Source of the DNA: Dipylidium caninum
Lineage: Eukaryota; Platyhelminthes; Cestoda; Cyclophyllidea; Dipylidiidae
Assembly: GCA_017562135.1 (NCBI GenBank)
Contig: QEYB01001164.1
Location: 186,001-250,000, forward strand
Reading direction: 5' to 3'
Length of the DNA stretch: 64,000 nt
How positions within the stretch are numbered: the stretch's first letter is position 1; each line of letters opens with the position of its first letter. Below are positions 25,081 through 37,166 of the stretch, in pieces. The notes under the pieces are model-generated. The model searched no databases and was not told the origin of the DNA. It saw nothing but the letters and a program-made list of their open reading frames with translations. A program made the translations under genes and the position numbers.

Positions 25081-26603
25081 TTTCCTTTTTAATATAGTTT
25101 CTCTATTTTGTCACTCTTAATCGGTTACGTTCCGTTTTTTATTGTTGATGGTTGGCCACATTGAATATGTGAGGAATGGGGACGGGACTTACAAATTTTC
25201 GATTTTCCTTGGGTGTGTAAGCCCCCTTTTTTATAATTGCGTTATTTGCATTTTTTGCAGATGTATGCCTGGAAAGTTGCCAAATGTCGTGGAGTGGTGG
25301 CAATTGGTATGGAGGTGGTTCCGAAATTATTAGTACTCAAACTGTGGACACTTGGATTTGTAATGTCTATCATATGGTTTCAGTGGTCGACTTTCTTGGG
25401 TAATCTTAGAATTATGCATGCAACTCATCGGGCTGTTCTGAATGTGCATAAATTAGCTATTACGTGGAATAAGTTCTTCTTATGTCTTGGTCTACGGTCA
25501 GATGTTGAGCGTCAACTGAATTACAGCAATGTCCCGAGTTTAAATACCTGCAACACAGCAGGCTTGGAAAATGTTTTAGAGCTATGCAAGCTCAGATCTT
25601 GATCATACAACGTGTCGAATATCAAATCGTTCCGGCAATCACTTCTTCCGAGAGAAAATTGTCTGTGTCACCATCAATATTCGTACTTCCATGTCTGCTC
25701 CGCTATTTGGACATACACGATGCTTTTTGCCGCTGCGAGTCAACAATATTCACTGTAAATCGTGGCGTTAACCCGGCGGATTCTTGATTTTGTCGAGATA
25801 TTAGTGGTTTCCTGACTATTTCCACTTTCTCGGTACTGGAACTAGCGGTATACACAGACCATCACTTCGTTAGGTGGAACCATTGGAAACGCAAGGGTAC
25901 TGAAGGTCTGTTCCCCTTATGTTTTATTTTGGGTTAAAATGCTCGCTTTAGTATTTAGCAGCATTTCACGCAGTTGTCAGTGAAACTCAGATGAACAAAG
26001 CAATTTTAGTTTAAATAACACTCCCTAATGTGAACCAAGCCGAATATCCTGGTACCACATTAGAAAATATTATAGTTTAGAGCCTGGCTATCGATTTCGA
26101 ACAGTATTTCAGACCAAGGGTAGGTCAGCATCGCAGAACGCACAGACTTATTTTACATGGATATTTCTCGAGTACACACAGGCAGGATTATCCGCTTCCC
26201 TATCAAGTTCATTATGAGTTTAACATTTCGATACCCGAATGATATTACCGCCCCCCGTCCGCCCCTTTACGCCTTAGGCATAAGTTACGTCTATAAATCT
26301 AAAATAAAAAATGCGTGTTAATTAATGGTTCATGTATCGTGATTTGACTGGCACTATGTGAGTGTGGTTATGAATCGGAATCTGGGCTACATAAGGTCTA
26401 TTTCTCCCCAGCTAGGATCGTCCTCAAGCACTGTAATGATAATGGAAAAGGGAGGAGACAGTGACGTAGACTTCTATTACTCGGCAAAGAGAACCCAGTT
26501 AAATGAGTGTGCCTGGAGTATGGATAAAGGAAGAGTGGCTAAGTGTTAAAGGAGAGAAGAGTGTGACGAGAAGCAAATGTAGAGTGCAGCCTTGGGTTCG
26601 AAG
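25081..26603. other. convergent intergenic region, MECR / four-TM protein
   Basis: A plus-strand ORF at 25237-25602 begins after a good TTTTTTGCAG acceptor, but its translation matches nothing I know. It may be the MECR 3' UTR or chance. Nothing else is supported. Confidence 0.4.
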
Positions 26604-27050
26604 TCACTGAATTGTTGTACGTACCGTACGACGCGTTGTTGTATGCCTGACTTTGCAACGTGTGTACGTTGGCACGAGGATTGCCACTTGGAGGGCAAAT
26701 ATACACCCCACTACAGTGATGAAGTAGGACCATTCTCTGGAGATTATCTCGGTGTACACAATGACTGCTACGAGGAGGGCTGCAACGCCGAGATAGAGGC
26801 AAATGAAGTAAAAGACACATAAACAGAAGGACTCGGTGGTACGCTTGAGCTGCACGATACCGAGGATGAGAGCGAATAGAAGGAGAACCGAACCCACAAT
26901 TAGGAGTACTCCAACAGCGGTAGTTGTGGCTCTGTTGGGTCCATCATTTTTCAGAAGATTGCCACTAATCCAATTATTCGTGGCTACACCTATTACCGTG
27001 AGGGCGATGGCAATGCCCAGCAGCACACAAGTGACGATGCGTATGTTCAT
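26604..27050 (-). CDS. small four-transmembrane claudin/PMP22-like protein
   Basis: A single-exon 148-residue membrane protein. Four hydrophobic segments are clear at about residues 5-22 (VTCVLLGIAIALTVIGVA), 43-66, 74-101 and 107-128. The first is followed by a short polar loop containing NNWISG, reminiscent of the W-containing first loop of claudin/PMP22 proteins, though that loop is very short here. The C-terminus is basic and Thr/Arg-rich (CKVRHTTTRRTVRTTIQ). The Met at 27050 was chosen because it starts TM1 directly. The frame stays open upstream, and CTCCAG just before the ATG could be a cis or trans splice acceptor. Membrane topology is well supported; the family is only suggested. Confidence 0.75.
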   Translation of the reverse strand: MNIRIVTCVLLGIAIALTVIGVATNNWISGNLLKNDGPNRATTTAVGVLLIVGSVLLLFALILGIVQLKRTTESFCLCVFYFICLYLGVAALLVAVIVYTEIISREWSYFITVVGCIFALQVAILVPTYTRCKVRHTTTRRTVRTTIQ

Positions 27051-30000
27051 GACCTGGAGATGGAGACAACTGAGCCGGTGGGTGGTGCAGAAGTGCCTGT
27101 GTGAGTGTGTGGTAGTGTGCCTGTGTGCACAGACATGCACGCACCTACACGCATGAGTGAGAACACGAATCACAGCGAAGTTGTGCGACTGAACTCTGCA
27201 CAATCATGGTGTGTAGAACCTTCTCTTCACCATCTCGTTTCCTTCTGTATATGCCAACATGTATGCGGCGTCGGAACAAGTAGTTTCAACACCGACCCTA
27301 ACGATTCATGACGAAACATGTAAAAATGACGCGGCCCGCATTTGGAAGATTTATATTCAGACGAGACCGGATTTTTGGCTACTTTTGGTGAAATATTCTT
27401 CTTTTCAACCTTGAAAGTGAGGCATGAGAACACGTAGAGAAAGTTTGTTGGCCACAGGTTCACCGCTTTTGCTTATTAAAGTGGTGCAATTACAATGTGG
27501 TTTTAACTAGTTCTTTACTAAGTCGATTATTCAAGCCAAACTGGGACTTCTGTCGGGCGCCGTTGCAACGAGTTTGTGCGTACAGTAGCAACCAGCAAAA
27601 TCGCATTTCCAGGTATAAGTGGTGATCCACTCCTCAAAAAGCGCGTCTGTAAAGGGTCCCCTTGTTGATGTCACAGTGACAAGTGAGAACTTTCTTCTCC
27701 AAAAGACATATAATATCGCCTTTACCATATCACATCACACGTAAAATAATTCATATTGCATGCTCTGCTAATGAAAATCCACTAAAAAGGCAGTTCCACT
27801 CTACAGATGCCATCAACTTGGGATATTTTCGAGTGTGAACAAATGAGCATGCACGCCCGGCGAAGGCGAAAGTTCCACTCCCGAGGAATGACCGGCTTAT
27901 GTGGGTATCTCCAAGGCAAATTTCAGGAATTTTACCGTTGTCAACCTATACAATGCTTGGATATCTTTTAATCTACGAAAGTGGCCTCTTCTACCTGCGC
28001 ACCCCAACCGCCAAAGGGGAATCGCGAGATCACAACGAAAGGTTTAGAAGGTAAAAGTAGAGCAGTTGTTTATGTGGAGAATAAAAGGAGCGTAAATTCA
28101 ACTACACTTCGGAGATGATGTGTGATGTACACATTAAAAGTGAGGATGCCTATCAATGGTGAGAATCGTTTATTTGTGTTTCGAACAACCGACCCACTAA
28201 CATTAAAATTGGGAATTATTTCTGCTGAGTACAGTGTGTGAGAATGCTTTCACACATAAACAAGAATCCTCCCATCAGATTGCTACAAACCCTGCGAAAT
28301 GGCAAATTATCTTTAATCTAACAGGGTGCTATATGAAGCACTTCTACTCGCATCCTTCCATCTAATTACTTTAATTTCAGAGCCGATTGCAAAAGAAGAA
28401 GCAGTGCGGCAAAATTAACTTAATAGGAAGGATTTCGAAATACGAAATCCCCAACAACTGAGCTGACTTCGGGCTGTTAAAAACTTCCTCGTTGGTAGCT
28501 CTTTCACTCATCAGAGCCTGCAAAGGAATCGTACTTTTGGAGCCACTTAAGAAATGACAAGCAAATCCCCATGAGTGCGTTACCATCAACCTCTTGCTCC
28601 ACCTTATTGAGTGACTCCGTAGGGGAGGCTACAAAAGGAAAACGGTTAATTTTTGATGAGTTTAGTGGAATTTGCGAAACCGCCACAGCGAGCGGTCTGC
28701 TATTAGTGGGTCGCGAGCAGGAATGTTCATTGCGAGGACGAGAGGCAGGTGCCATCAAGCGGACGTCTAACATTGTTAGGTGGCGGCTCAATTGAAGGTC
28801 GTCTAATAGCACGCACTTGCTCTGATGTTCTTGCGGTTGTCCTACAGGCCCCCTAGCCGATCGTAAGTCAACTTCAACCTCGCCGCTATATCACTGCGCT
28901 TTCGAGTCACCGGAGTGACACTAAGTGTCCTCCTTTTAATTCCGTCTTCATATGAATTTACATGCAATTAAGTGGCAGAAATGCTTGCAATCAGAGATGG
29001 CGGAACTGACGGCTATTTGAAAAACAGCGTCGGACGCTGACACGGTGGCAGTCGTTGAATACTACGCTGTCAGCCTCTGGTACAAGGCCACCGAATAGCT
29101 CAGTTGTATGTTCTACGTAGCCAACATTAACGCCACTAATGGCTAATGGCATTAAGAATAACCTACACTGCAGTCTGGCCAAGTTGACTGGCCACTATGA
29201 AGGATAGCGTGGATTAGCCTCAACAGCAGGTCAAATTGCCCCGACCTACTATTTAGCACCACAATCCAATGGTGCGCTGTGGCGACTGCATTCATAGTGG
29301 ATTAACACTGGAAGGAACATACACCCAGAGTTGGAATCCGCCAACTCGAGTCAAGTAAGGGCAATATGCTGCCGAACAAAGTTTAAGCACCTCCGGACAC
29401 ATTAACTGTCATAAATCCGTTTTAATTCCCTTTATCTATTCGCCTCAGCCAAGGTAAACATTAATATTGCTTCAGTTGTGGACCGAGATGGCCACCGTAT
29501 GACGATTTGGCATTAACCGCCGACAAGAAAAATTGCAAACCGTTCAGCCGCCTGCTCCGTACAACGGTGACAAATGGCGTTCGCTCCACGTAGGCATTAA
29601 ACTGTGCGTGCCAACCCTCAACTGAAATGGTGGAGTACAAGCAATTCCATACGACACATAACCAGACGACCTTTGCGCTTACCTGAGAGTCAGTTGAAGT
29701 TAATTTGGCGTCTCTTAGACTCACTACTCACAACTGCTCGTCACAGTGAAGGTGATGACAGATTAAGTGAATGTGGTCCATTAAAAGCCGGGTAAGTGGA
29801 CCGATACGAAAGTTCTTCTGGACAGTAATGGAAGAAAATTCCACATTGTAGGTTTTTGTATAATCCAACAGTTGTTCTGATTACGAATATCTCAGTATGA
29901 TTAAGGTAACGTGTTACAAGTTCGATTTGTGACTTAACACCGCAGTAGTGGAAGGATGGAGAAGGGTTTGAAAAGGTGAAAACAAGGGAGCAAGAATCAC

Positions 30001-32886
30001 AAGCACTGTTGGTATATAAATAAAGTAAAAAAAATCTCGAAAATCTGTTCCCAATAGCCACTGAAACAGAGTTTTAGAGCACTTTCCACAAAGGCAAACG
30101 GACAAAGAGACAATCATCTCAGCATCTGAAAACAGGAAATGATGTTCATATTTGGCAGCTCCTTCTGTAATTTTAAAGGAAGTAATTAGAAATAGAGGAC
30201 TTGTTGTAGAACAACCTGTAAAATAATTTGAAATGTATGCGGTAATAAGATTGCGGACAGCGTCAGAAATGTTAAAACCATACCCACCAGGTTAAAATCA
30301 TAGAAAGGGGTTTTTTAAATAATTATAGGAGGGTATTTTTGGAACATTCAAATCATACCCAAAGGGGCTAAGTGAGCAAAAACTGTTCACACACATGACT
30401 TAGGTTACTTGGTGGGGCATGTTTAAATCACTCTGGCATGTAAAACCACAGAAAGGCATTAAGCGGGACTTGAAAAGATCATATCTGCATAATTCACAAT
30501 TTCTAATTTGGTGTGCTCATATGGAAGAGGTTAATTAATAATTCGAGTGATTTTCTTCAGACCACATGACTATTTCCTTAGATGTGTATCCAGGTGGTGG
30601 CTTGGAACTACATGGAACAACCCAAGCCTATTAGAGTTTTGGCACGCAACAGAACACAACACCCTTGAAATACGCCGAACTGGCATTACTAGGCCATTTT
30701 AGATGCAATTCTTGAAAATAAATTACGAAAGCGAAGCACTCCCAACATATATTGACTGAAAATATTTCAAAAGAATACAAAGGTGATTACGAAAATTAAT
30801 TTTGAACTTTAGCTAATTTGAAGTGATCCACGAAGCCCAAATGATTCGCCTCCATGGGAGGAAATTCATACTGATGTGATTGTTATCGGGAGTATTCCAA
30901 AAAGACTGAACAGCTCTACCGCTACGGAGTTTCTGAATGAACAGATGAGTGAAGCATTGTGCAAATAGGAATTAAATTGTTAAAAATAACCTGTAGGTTA
31001 GTACATCCGCATTCATCCCAGAACAGGAACGTGTGAATGATGAGAATAATACCGGGGCTGGATTTAACGTAATTTTCAGTAAATGCGCCGAAACTGCAAC
31101 ATTATACCGATATACTTTAGCGGAAGCTTCAGTTATACGGCCACGGATTGCTCCACAAACTACAAAATCCGTCCTGATCCAGAATGAAACAATGGGCTCA
31201 ATAGCAAAATAAAGCTACAAGAAAAAATTTAATCCACAAACTTCATAAATAATGGATGTCGAATGATGAAATTAAGCTATTCAGGCCTAGAAAAAATGCG
31301 TAAAAATGACGATGAGTAGGATAAACGGAAACGTAAATAAGTAGATTCGCAGAATAGGCCCATAGCAAAGAAAAATCGGTTGGTAAAATACAGTAGAAAT
31401 CCTATACACATGAGAAAAATTTTGTTGGAATCGTGCAGAGTATAACTATGGACTAATAAGTAAGATGTTATTAGAGGACAAATGCAATCTATACTTCCAG
31501 TTTAATTTAAAGGCACAACCTCGAAATTCGGGGCTCCAAAGTAATATGTAGTGTACAGAATTTCTCTGCGCAAGCTATATACTACCTTACTACGTATTCT
31601 TATTATTTACTCTCGCCAATGCTCTACTCAACAGGTCTCTTTATCGGGCGTATGAGTCATTTACAGTATTCTTTTTTATATAATCCAGCTTGGGTGGGCG
31701 TATCCACAACTGTGATTTGTCGGATTTATGTACTAAGCCTACATTCCGTGTGCCCGAATAATATAAAAGCTTATACACTTTGTTAAAAAAACCCGATTTT
31801 AATAGGGCTCAGGAGCGAAGTTATTCCGCAAAGTCCACTGTTTGGGTGCCGTTAACCTCCACAATTATAAAAGCCATTTCACATGGTTTTTCAACACCTT
31901 ACCATGAAAGCGTGAACAAATTATTTATGTGCAGCCAGAAATAGATGGAACATAATCATAATTCTCAACGCACGAAAACTTAAAAGTACATGTCTAGCCC
32001 GACCGTAGTTGTCCAGGAAAAATCTTTTATTCTTGCATCGGACCAGGTCACATAGCGATTATACATTTGCATTTATTTATATGGATTTGTGGTTCTAAGC
32101 AACGTCATTAACATCGCAAGTCAAGTTCAATCTGCGCGCAGTATGGCCCGGTCTTGATATAACTCTGGAAATAACGCCAATATATATCGTCTGGTATGGA
32201 TTACACTCGTGCTTTTCAGTGATTTCACAGGATACGCCAACTGTTGCAAAATAGTGGAGAATGATAAATAAGGAAAAAATTACTGCATAATTATAACATA
32301 CTGTTGGAGGATTCATGTTTTCCTCGGGAATTTGCATCGCGAGTAGTCGGGCACTTCACAATAAGCTAGTCAAAAAGTAACGAACTGGTGACTTTGTGGG
32401 GGCTATGGCAGGGGGCGAAGATGGAAGCTGGGGTTCAGTGTTTCCTTGGTTGACGCCAAACACGGTTTTTAGATTAAACTACGATACATTGTATTTGTTA
32501 AGATTATGGTGGATGTGGAAATTACTCCAATTTGCCGTACGTATACTTTCATCGAGTTCCAGAAAAAAAGATTATAAGGTGTGTAGTAAGGAACGGTTTT
32601 GGGGTTCCGGTACACTAGTCTTAGACATTTATCAAAAAATAATTTTAGACAACTACGCCAAATATTTGTTACTATACGCCCTGCATTTGAGAAAAGATGA
32701 ACATTTGCGTTTTTTCACTGCCAAAAGGACCTGATAGTGCACATTAATGCGGCATGAAGAAAACTGACGTAAAGACTAAATTAACTCATCTAAAGTTTAA
32801 AGAATTATTTGAACCTCATTTAGCCTTTTTGGGAAAATAGCCTCCAATGCAAAACCCTTCTGGTCACAATCGTGGTCAGTATTGTC
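27051..32886. other. gene-poor region
   Basis: About 5.8 kb between divergent genes, mostly AT-rich. Patches at about 28500-28870 and 29000-29750 are GC-richer with open frames on both strands but no recognisable family. A minus-strand 80-codon ORF (32337-32095) has a signal-peptide-like hydrophobic start and two Cys in its mature part. A plus-strand ORF beginning ATG at 32405 and ending at 32734 is open for about 109 codons. I cannot support either as a gene. Confidence 0.4.
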
Positions 32887-33682
32887 ATGCTTGTCGTGCG
32901 CCTTGTAACCAGGCTTGCCTCACGCGTTTGCACGCCAGTATTTTATGGAACGTTTAAGACTATTAATACTGTTCCTCGCCAATATTTGCACTGGAGTCCC
33001 TCGCAGATTATTAATTCTTTAAAAGAGAAAATGGGAGTTGGCATAGGTTACCCCACTGGGCGACTCATACGTTCCGGTGAAAATATGTACGCGATCTGTG
33101 CTGAGTATCCGGAACTTAAGGAATTCATCGATAAATTGGGAGTACCAGATACTTTCCAGACCTGGTTCTCCCTCACGACACTTCATGTCTGGTTGTGTTT
33201 GGTGCGCCTGCGAAAAGAAGACGAAAGCGTGACGCAAGTAAAAAAAACTTTTATTCAGGTTTGTAATTCCTCCGAGTGTATAACCTAAGTTACTACAGCT
33301 CATCTGGATCGACCTGAAGAACAGAATGCGCCCTTTCGGCATAACCCGTAAGCAACATCCTCATATCGATCAGTTCAAAACGCAATTTTTTGGCTCCCTT
33401 TTCGCTTACGACGAGGCATTGATGATGCACTCAGACACAGCACTAGCAGCTGCTCTCTGGCGCAACCTCTTCCTTTCCTCTCCTGACACCTCAGCCGCCC
33501 AACTCGACCTCGCCGTCCATTACATCCGCAAGCAACTCGCGCATCTGGATTCTCTGTCTAGTGAACGGATTGTCGGTAGAGGTATGCCAACCTTTCTCCG
33601 ACTTTCCGAAGAGAACGCGAACCCCGAATACGAGAAGAATCGCTTGACTTACTGTCTCACTTGGCCAGAATGGGACAAATGA
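32887..33682 (+). CDS. UQCC1: cytochrome bc1 complex assembly factor UQCC1 (CBP3-like)
   Basis: Mitochondrial chaperone that helps cytochrome b synthesis and assembly into complex III. Two exons, 32887-33258 and 33299-33682, with a 40-bp intron; 251 residues (human about 299). The N-terminus MLVVRLVTRLASRVC is basic and hydrophobic, as a presequence should be. The ubiquinol-cytochrome c chaperone domain follows: VPDTFQTWFSLTTLHVWLCL, then across the splice TFIQLIWIDLKNRMRPFGI, then FGSLFAYDEALMMHSDTALA and ALWRNLF, then VHYIRKQLAHLDSLSSE, all in family order. Upstream Val codons extend the frame, but the first ATG was chosen. A hypothetical gene starts within about 140-220 bp downstream on the same strand. 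Confidence 0.93.
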
Positions 33683-33820
33683 ACGAAGGCCGACCTTTAC
33701 ATTCATTTCACCACATTTCTTAACTTTTACTAATATAATAACTGTATTCTCATGAAATCAACGGGAGAACAAAGTTGATTATGAAAGCAACGAGAAGAAC
33801 TGAGTATATACAGGAAGGCT

Positions 33821-34411
33821 GTGACGTGTCGCGTGTGGTTAGCGTTGGTCGACAAATATGAGGGAGAGGATATAGATGACAGAAAAATTGTTTTCGGAAT
33901 GACGTCCTCCTTTGCCGATCATGGAGTAGAAAACAAAAGATGGGGAGGGTACACCGAGATTCTGCTGATCAGCGCAAATCCAAGAATGATTTTAGATCCC
34001 AAATCTGAAAAGGAAAAAATGGCCAAAGAAATCAATATTTTATACATATTGTATTGGAAGGGGAGGACTGAACAAGCCTACCTTGACTTCTTTATTCCTT
34101 CCAATGGTGAGCATGAGATTCAAATCACCGAGGAGCTGCTGGCGCACGATAGGATGACGTGCATCGAAGTAATGCACCAGGCTTGTAAAACTATGAAGGC
34201 CGGAATGATGTGGAAAATAGATTTTAGACAGGTGTTAAAGTGGACAGAAACAAGTCATTTGCGCTTACTCTTCACCAGAAGTGGCTCTGAAGCAGTCATT
34301 GCACATGCGGACTTCACGTTCGAATCCCATTATAGGATAGGTAGAGCGATTCAAAGAGCATTTCTCACATACGGCTTTGCCACATCGGCGGCAATGGTGC
34401 TGGAAAAGTAA
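33821..34411 (+). CDS. hypothetical protein, unrecognised, single open exon
   Basis: An open frame of 196 codons that I do not recognise. Composition is protein-like: mixed charge, regular aromatic residues, no low complexity and no clear TM segment. Notable stretches are VWLALVDKYEGEDIDDRK, RWGGYTEILLISANPRM and RIGRAIQRAFLTYGFATSA. The frame starts with GTG; the first in-frame ATG is at 33899. A TATATACAG acceptor lies at about 33812, so either an upstream exon or a trans-splice site may supply the 5' end. It sits just after UQCC1 on the same strand. It is much longer than expected by chance in this AT-rich DNA, but function and true start are unknown. Confidence 0.6.
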   Translation: MTCRVWLALVDKYEGEDIDDRKIVFGMTSSFADHGVENKRWGGYTEILLISANPRMILDPKSEKEKMAKEINILYILYWKGRTEQAYLDFFIPSNGEHEIQITEELLAHDRMTCIEVMHQACKTMKAGMMWKIDFRQVLKWTETSHLRLLFTRSGSEAVIAHADFTFESHYRIGRAIQRAFLTYGFATSAAMVLEK

Positions 34412-35724
34412 TGTCTAGTTTTGCATTTGGTGTGATATCAAGTGCAAACTAGGTGAGTTTCCATGTCATGCGGATGTTAACTCAGCACAACTCTAAAGCG
34501 ATAGAGACCAGTAGACGAACATGCAGATGTTGGCTGAGTAATTTGACCTACCCACGCGCGTTCGACGGCAATTTTCCTTAGTTATAGGCCCTTAATGGTG
34601 TCTCATTACGGCGTGTTTATAAATCAAAAGGAGGTAGACGCACGTACCACGATGGATGATAGTATATATATTGCAAACGTGAAATTGTGGCGATTGAAAA
34701 TACAAGTCTGGATATATGGTGCTGTGAATCAAATTTTATTCCACAATTATACACTAGCTTTTAGCCAGTAGCTGTAATATTGCTTTGCTTCGTAACATAA
34801 TGTAGCACTTATGTTTTAGGGTCTAAGGGAAAGTTGTTTGTGCATGTGCTACCTCGAGCTGAGACGGTAAGAATTCTAACACAAGGAGCTTAATATCAAA
34901 CTTCTACCTATAGAAAATGAGTATCAGATTGCTGATAAAGTACTGGTGTCACGAATAAACGAGCAAAAAAGCAAATCAATCGGGAGTGACAATTTCAGTT
35001 GGCACGCGAGGCTGAATATCAAACATTATCTAAACAACGTGACCGCAAACGGCATAGTGTCACGCCAAAGGTGAATGCAATGTTACCGGTGCACCGTTCA
35101 CCACCACGCAATACGGTTTAAATGCTGCTGAGAGATGTACGCAGAGAATTATGGTCAATATAAGTTCATTTAGCTCAATTTAATTATCATTGAAATGACA
35201 CGTGATCTAAGACCTAAGATAACTATGGTTGCGTCAAGAGAATTTATTACTAAACCATAAATAAATTGAAAAGCAATGAGGTAAGAATCATGCAAATCAT
35301 CGCGAAATTGCCCGATCAAAACTGCACAAATTAAACTAATATGAACGTTTATAAGAGAGGCAGTATCAAATTTCGTTAATTTCAAAGTTCACGAGACCAC
35401 TACGGATTGTTGAAAATTTAAAATAATCATCATCACACATTTGTGTATCGGTAAACCACCATAGTCAGATTAGTTACAGTCGAGATGAATGATCAATTCA
35501 GAAATTTTCTATTATAACAGATGACAGACGTAGCAGCCAATGTTTTGACAGATAAATCTGATGGATTTTATTTACTGAGTAAAATGAAGGGTAGAGGAAG
35601 TAAGAGAGGTCTGATCCTAAACATATCTGTCAATAATTCAATAACCTAGCATTAAATATAAGATTCGTAAGATAATCATTGTTAATGAGTCTGTGCGAAC
35701 GAATGTATAAGTAAAAAAACCCAC
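34412..35724. other. probable WDFY intron / intergenic
   Basis: AT-rich; I searched the minus strand for the missing FYVE half (HHCRKCG-type motif) and did not find it. No other gene seen. Confidence 0.45.
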
Positions 35725-37166
35725 CTGTCTAACACCAACAGACATGTCGGACCACATTTTTTTGATGTTCCAGAAGAAAGGAACAGAGCAAAGTTGGCAG
35801 ACATCCGATTCTGCCCAGTTGGGTGTCTCTTGACGTCGAATACGGCGACCAGAAGAGTCCTCACCATCGATGAGCCAGAAAAATACGAGACCGTCTAGAC
35901 CGGCCGAGATGACATATGTGGTGACGTTTGAGATTGCAGGTCGCGAATTCTCTCCGCCACTACCGTCAATGTCAGTAGGAACGGATACCACCGGTTTGTG
36001 CCACCACTTAGCGGTAGTAACTGTGTTCTTGTGACCCTGTGGAAGAGAAGTGCACTCCAGGTCATATTTTAGAACGTGTGGCTGTTTAACAAATAAGTTC
36101 TGCCTGTACAGCAATAAAACCCTCAAGCGTCTTATTCAAAGATAAATACTAGAAATTAAGTAGAACTATCAGAAGCGAAATTTGGGAGAAAAAGAAACGT
36201 GATTAAGAATCTCAGTGTATATCAAATTGATAAATACAGATAAAAAATCCTATAGCACGAAACAGAACAATATAGGAAATAAATGAACACAAATGAAGAA
36301 CTTTACCTGGAGTTCATAAGCCGTGCCTTTACCGCCTCCGATGTCCCACAAAATTACAGAATTGTCAGCAGACGAAGAGATGAGGCGAGAGGATGGTCCG
36401 TCCCAACACATTGAGGTTACGCTTTTAGAGTGACCGCTGAGTTGACGAATGAGTTCAAATGAAGAGAAATCACGAGATTTTGCGAAGCTGAGAAGCGTTA
36501 TTTTTCCATTGGAATCTCCGATAAAGAGGCAATTAGTAGCAACATCGAATCTAAAAAACCCAGAGCCTAAAACTAAACCTCATAAAAAACGTCGTATGCG
36601 ATAAAGAAAACTTACTGAAGACAAGTTCCCGCAGTTTCGATATTAAAAACTCCCATTTGTTTTCCATTTTCATCATTAAACCAACTAACAGTCTGATCTT
36701 TTGAGGTAGAAATAATAAGTTTCAATTCCCGGACCAAAAGAAGTCCAGTTATTCGGTCTACGTGTGCTAGAATATCGCGGCAATGATTAATACAATTATA
36801 GTCTGAAGTAAGTGTAAATTCCGAAATCGTCCCATTTGCTAACCCAGTGCATAAACGGTTTGTTTGGCTATCAAAAATTATCAAAACCGCAGGACCTAAA
36901 CACGGTTAATAAAAAAACTCAGACTTGGAAGCACTTTCTCAACCGATGGCCAATATCTTCCGCTATCACGCATTACCCACAGGCGTAACGATCTAAAATG
37001 AGTGTAAAATTGCACAGCGAATGCACCTGTCATCAGAACTGGTTAAAATATAATTTTTTTTCGAGATGAAGACGGCATCATGAACGTCTCCTTCAAACCC
37101 ATTTATTATGGATATTAAATCTGGTTTAACGCCACATCTCAAACCCGGGGTGACTACCGAAGCCAT
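35725..37166 (-). CDS. WDFY2: WD-repeat and FYVE protein WDFY1/2, N-terminal part
   Basis: Endosomal adaptor with WD40 repeats and a PI3P-binding FYVE finger. Five exons: 37166-37027, 36992-36925, 36895-36616, 36550-36307, 36036-35725, phase-consistent, 348 codons. Introns are 34, 29, 65 and 270 bp. Family blocks: SSDDRSLRLWVMRDSGRYWP, TGLANGTISEFTLTSDYN, FDVATNCLFIGDSNGKITLL, SADNSVILWDIGGGKGTA and ISAGLDGLVFFWLIDGE. An acidic/Gly/Ser insertion lies between ELQGHKNTVTTAKWW and the last visible repeat. The FYVE finger starts with VCQLC and FFWNIKKMW and stops at GVRQ with a good donor (GTGGGT). The exon with the HHCR motif and the final WD repeat was not found to the left. Start ATG gives MASVVTPGLRCGVKPDLIS. 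Confidence 0.93.

Noticed and set aside
25237..25602. 121-codon ORF after a TTTTTTGCAG acceptor, considered as an extra MECR exon
   Set aside because: MECR already ends with a full-length family product at 25080; this translation matches no MECR region.
26836..27311. plus-strand ORFs over the four-TM gene
   Set aside because: Antisense shadows of the minus-strand membrane-protein exon, whose four hydrophobic segments explain the open frames.
29192..29300. 10-bp inverted repeat CCACTATGAA ... TTCATAGTGG about 90 bp apart, considered as a MITE or snoRNA stem
   Set aside because: Ten matching bases at this spacing are not rare by chance, and no target-site duplication or longer stem flanks them.
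32095..32337. 80-codon ORF with a signal-peptide-like start
   Set aside because: Too short and AT-rich to separate from chance; no partner exon or promoter evidence.
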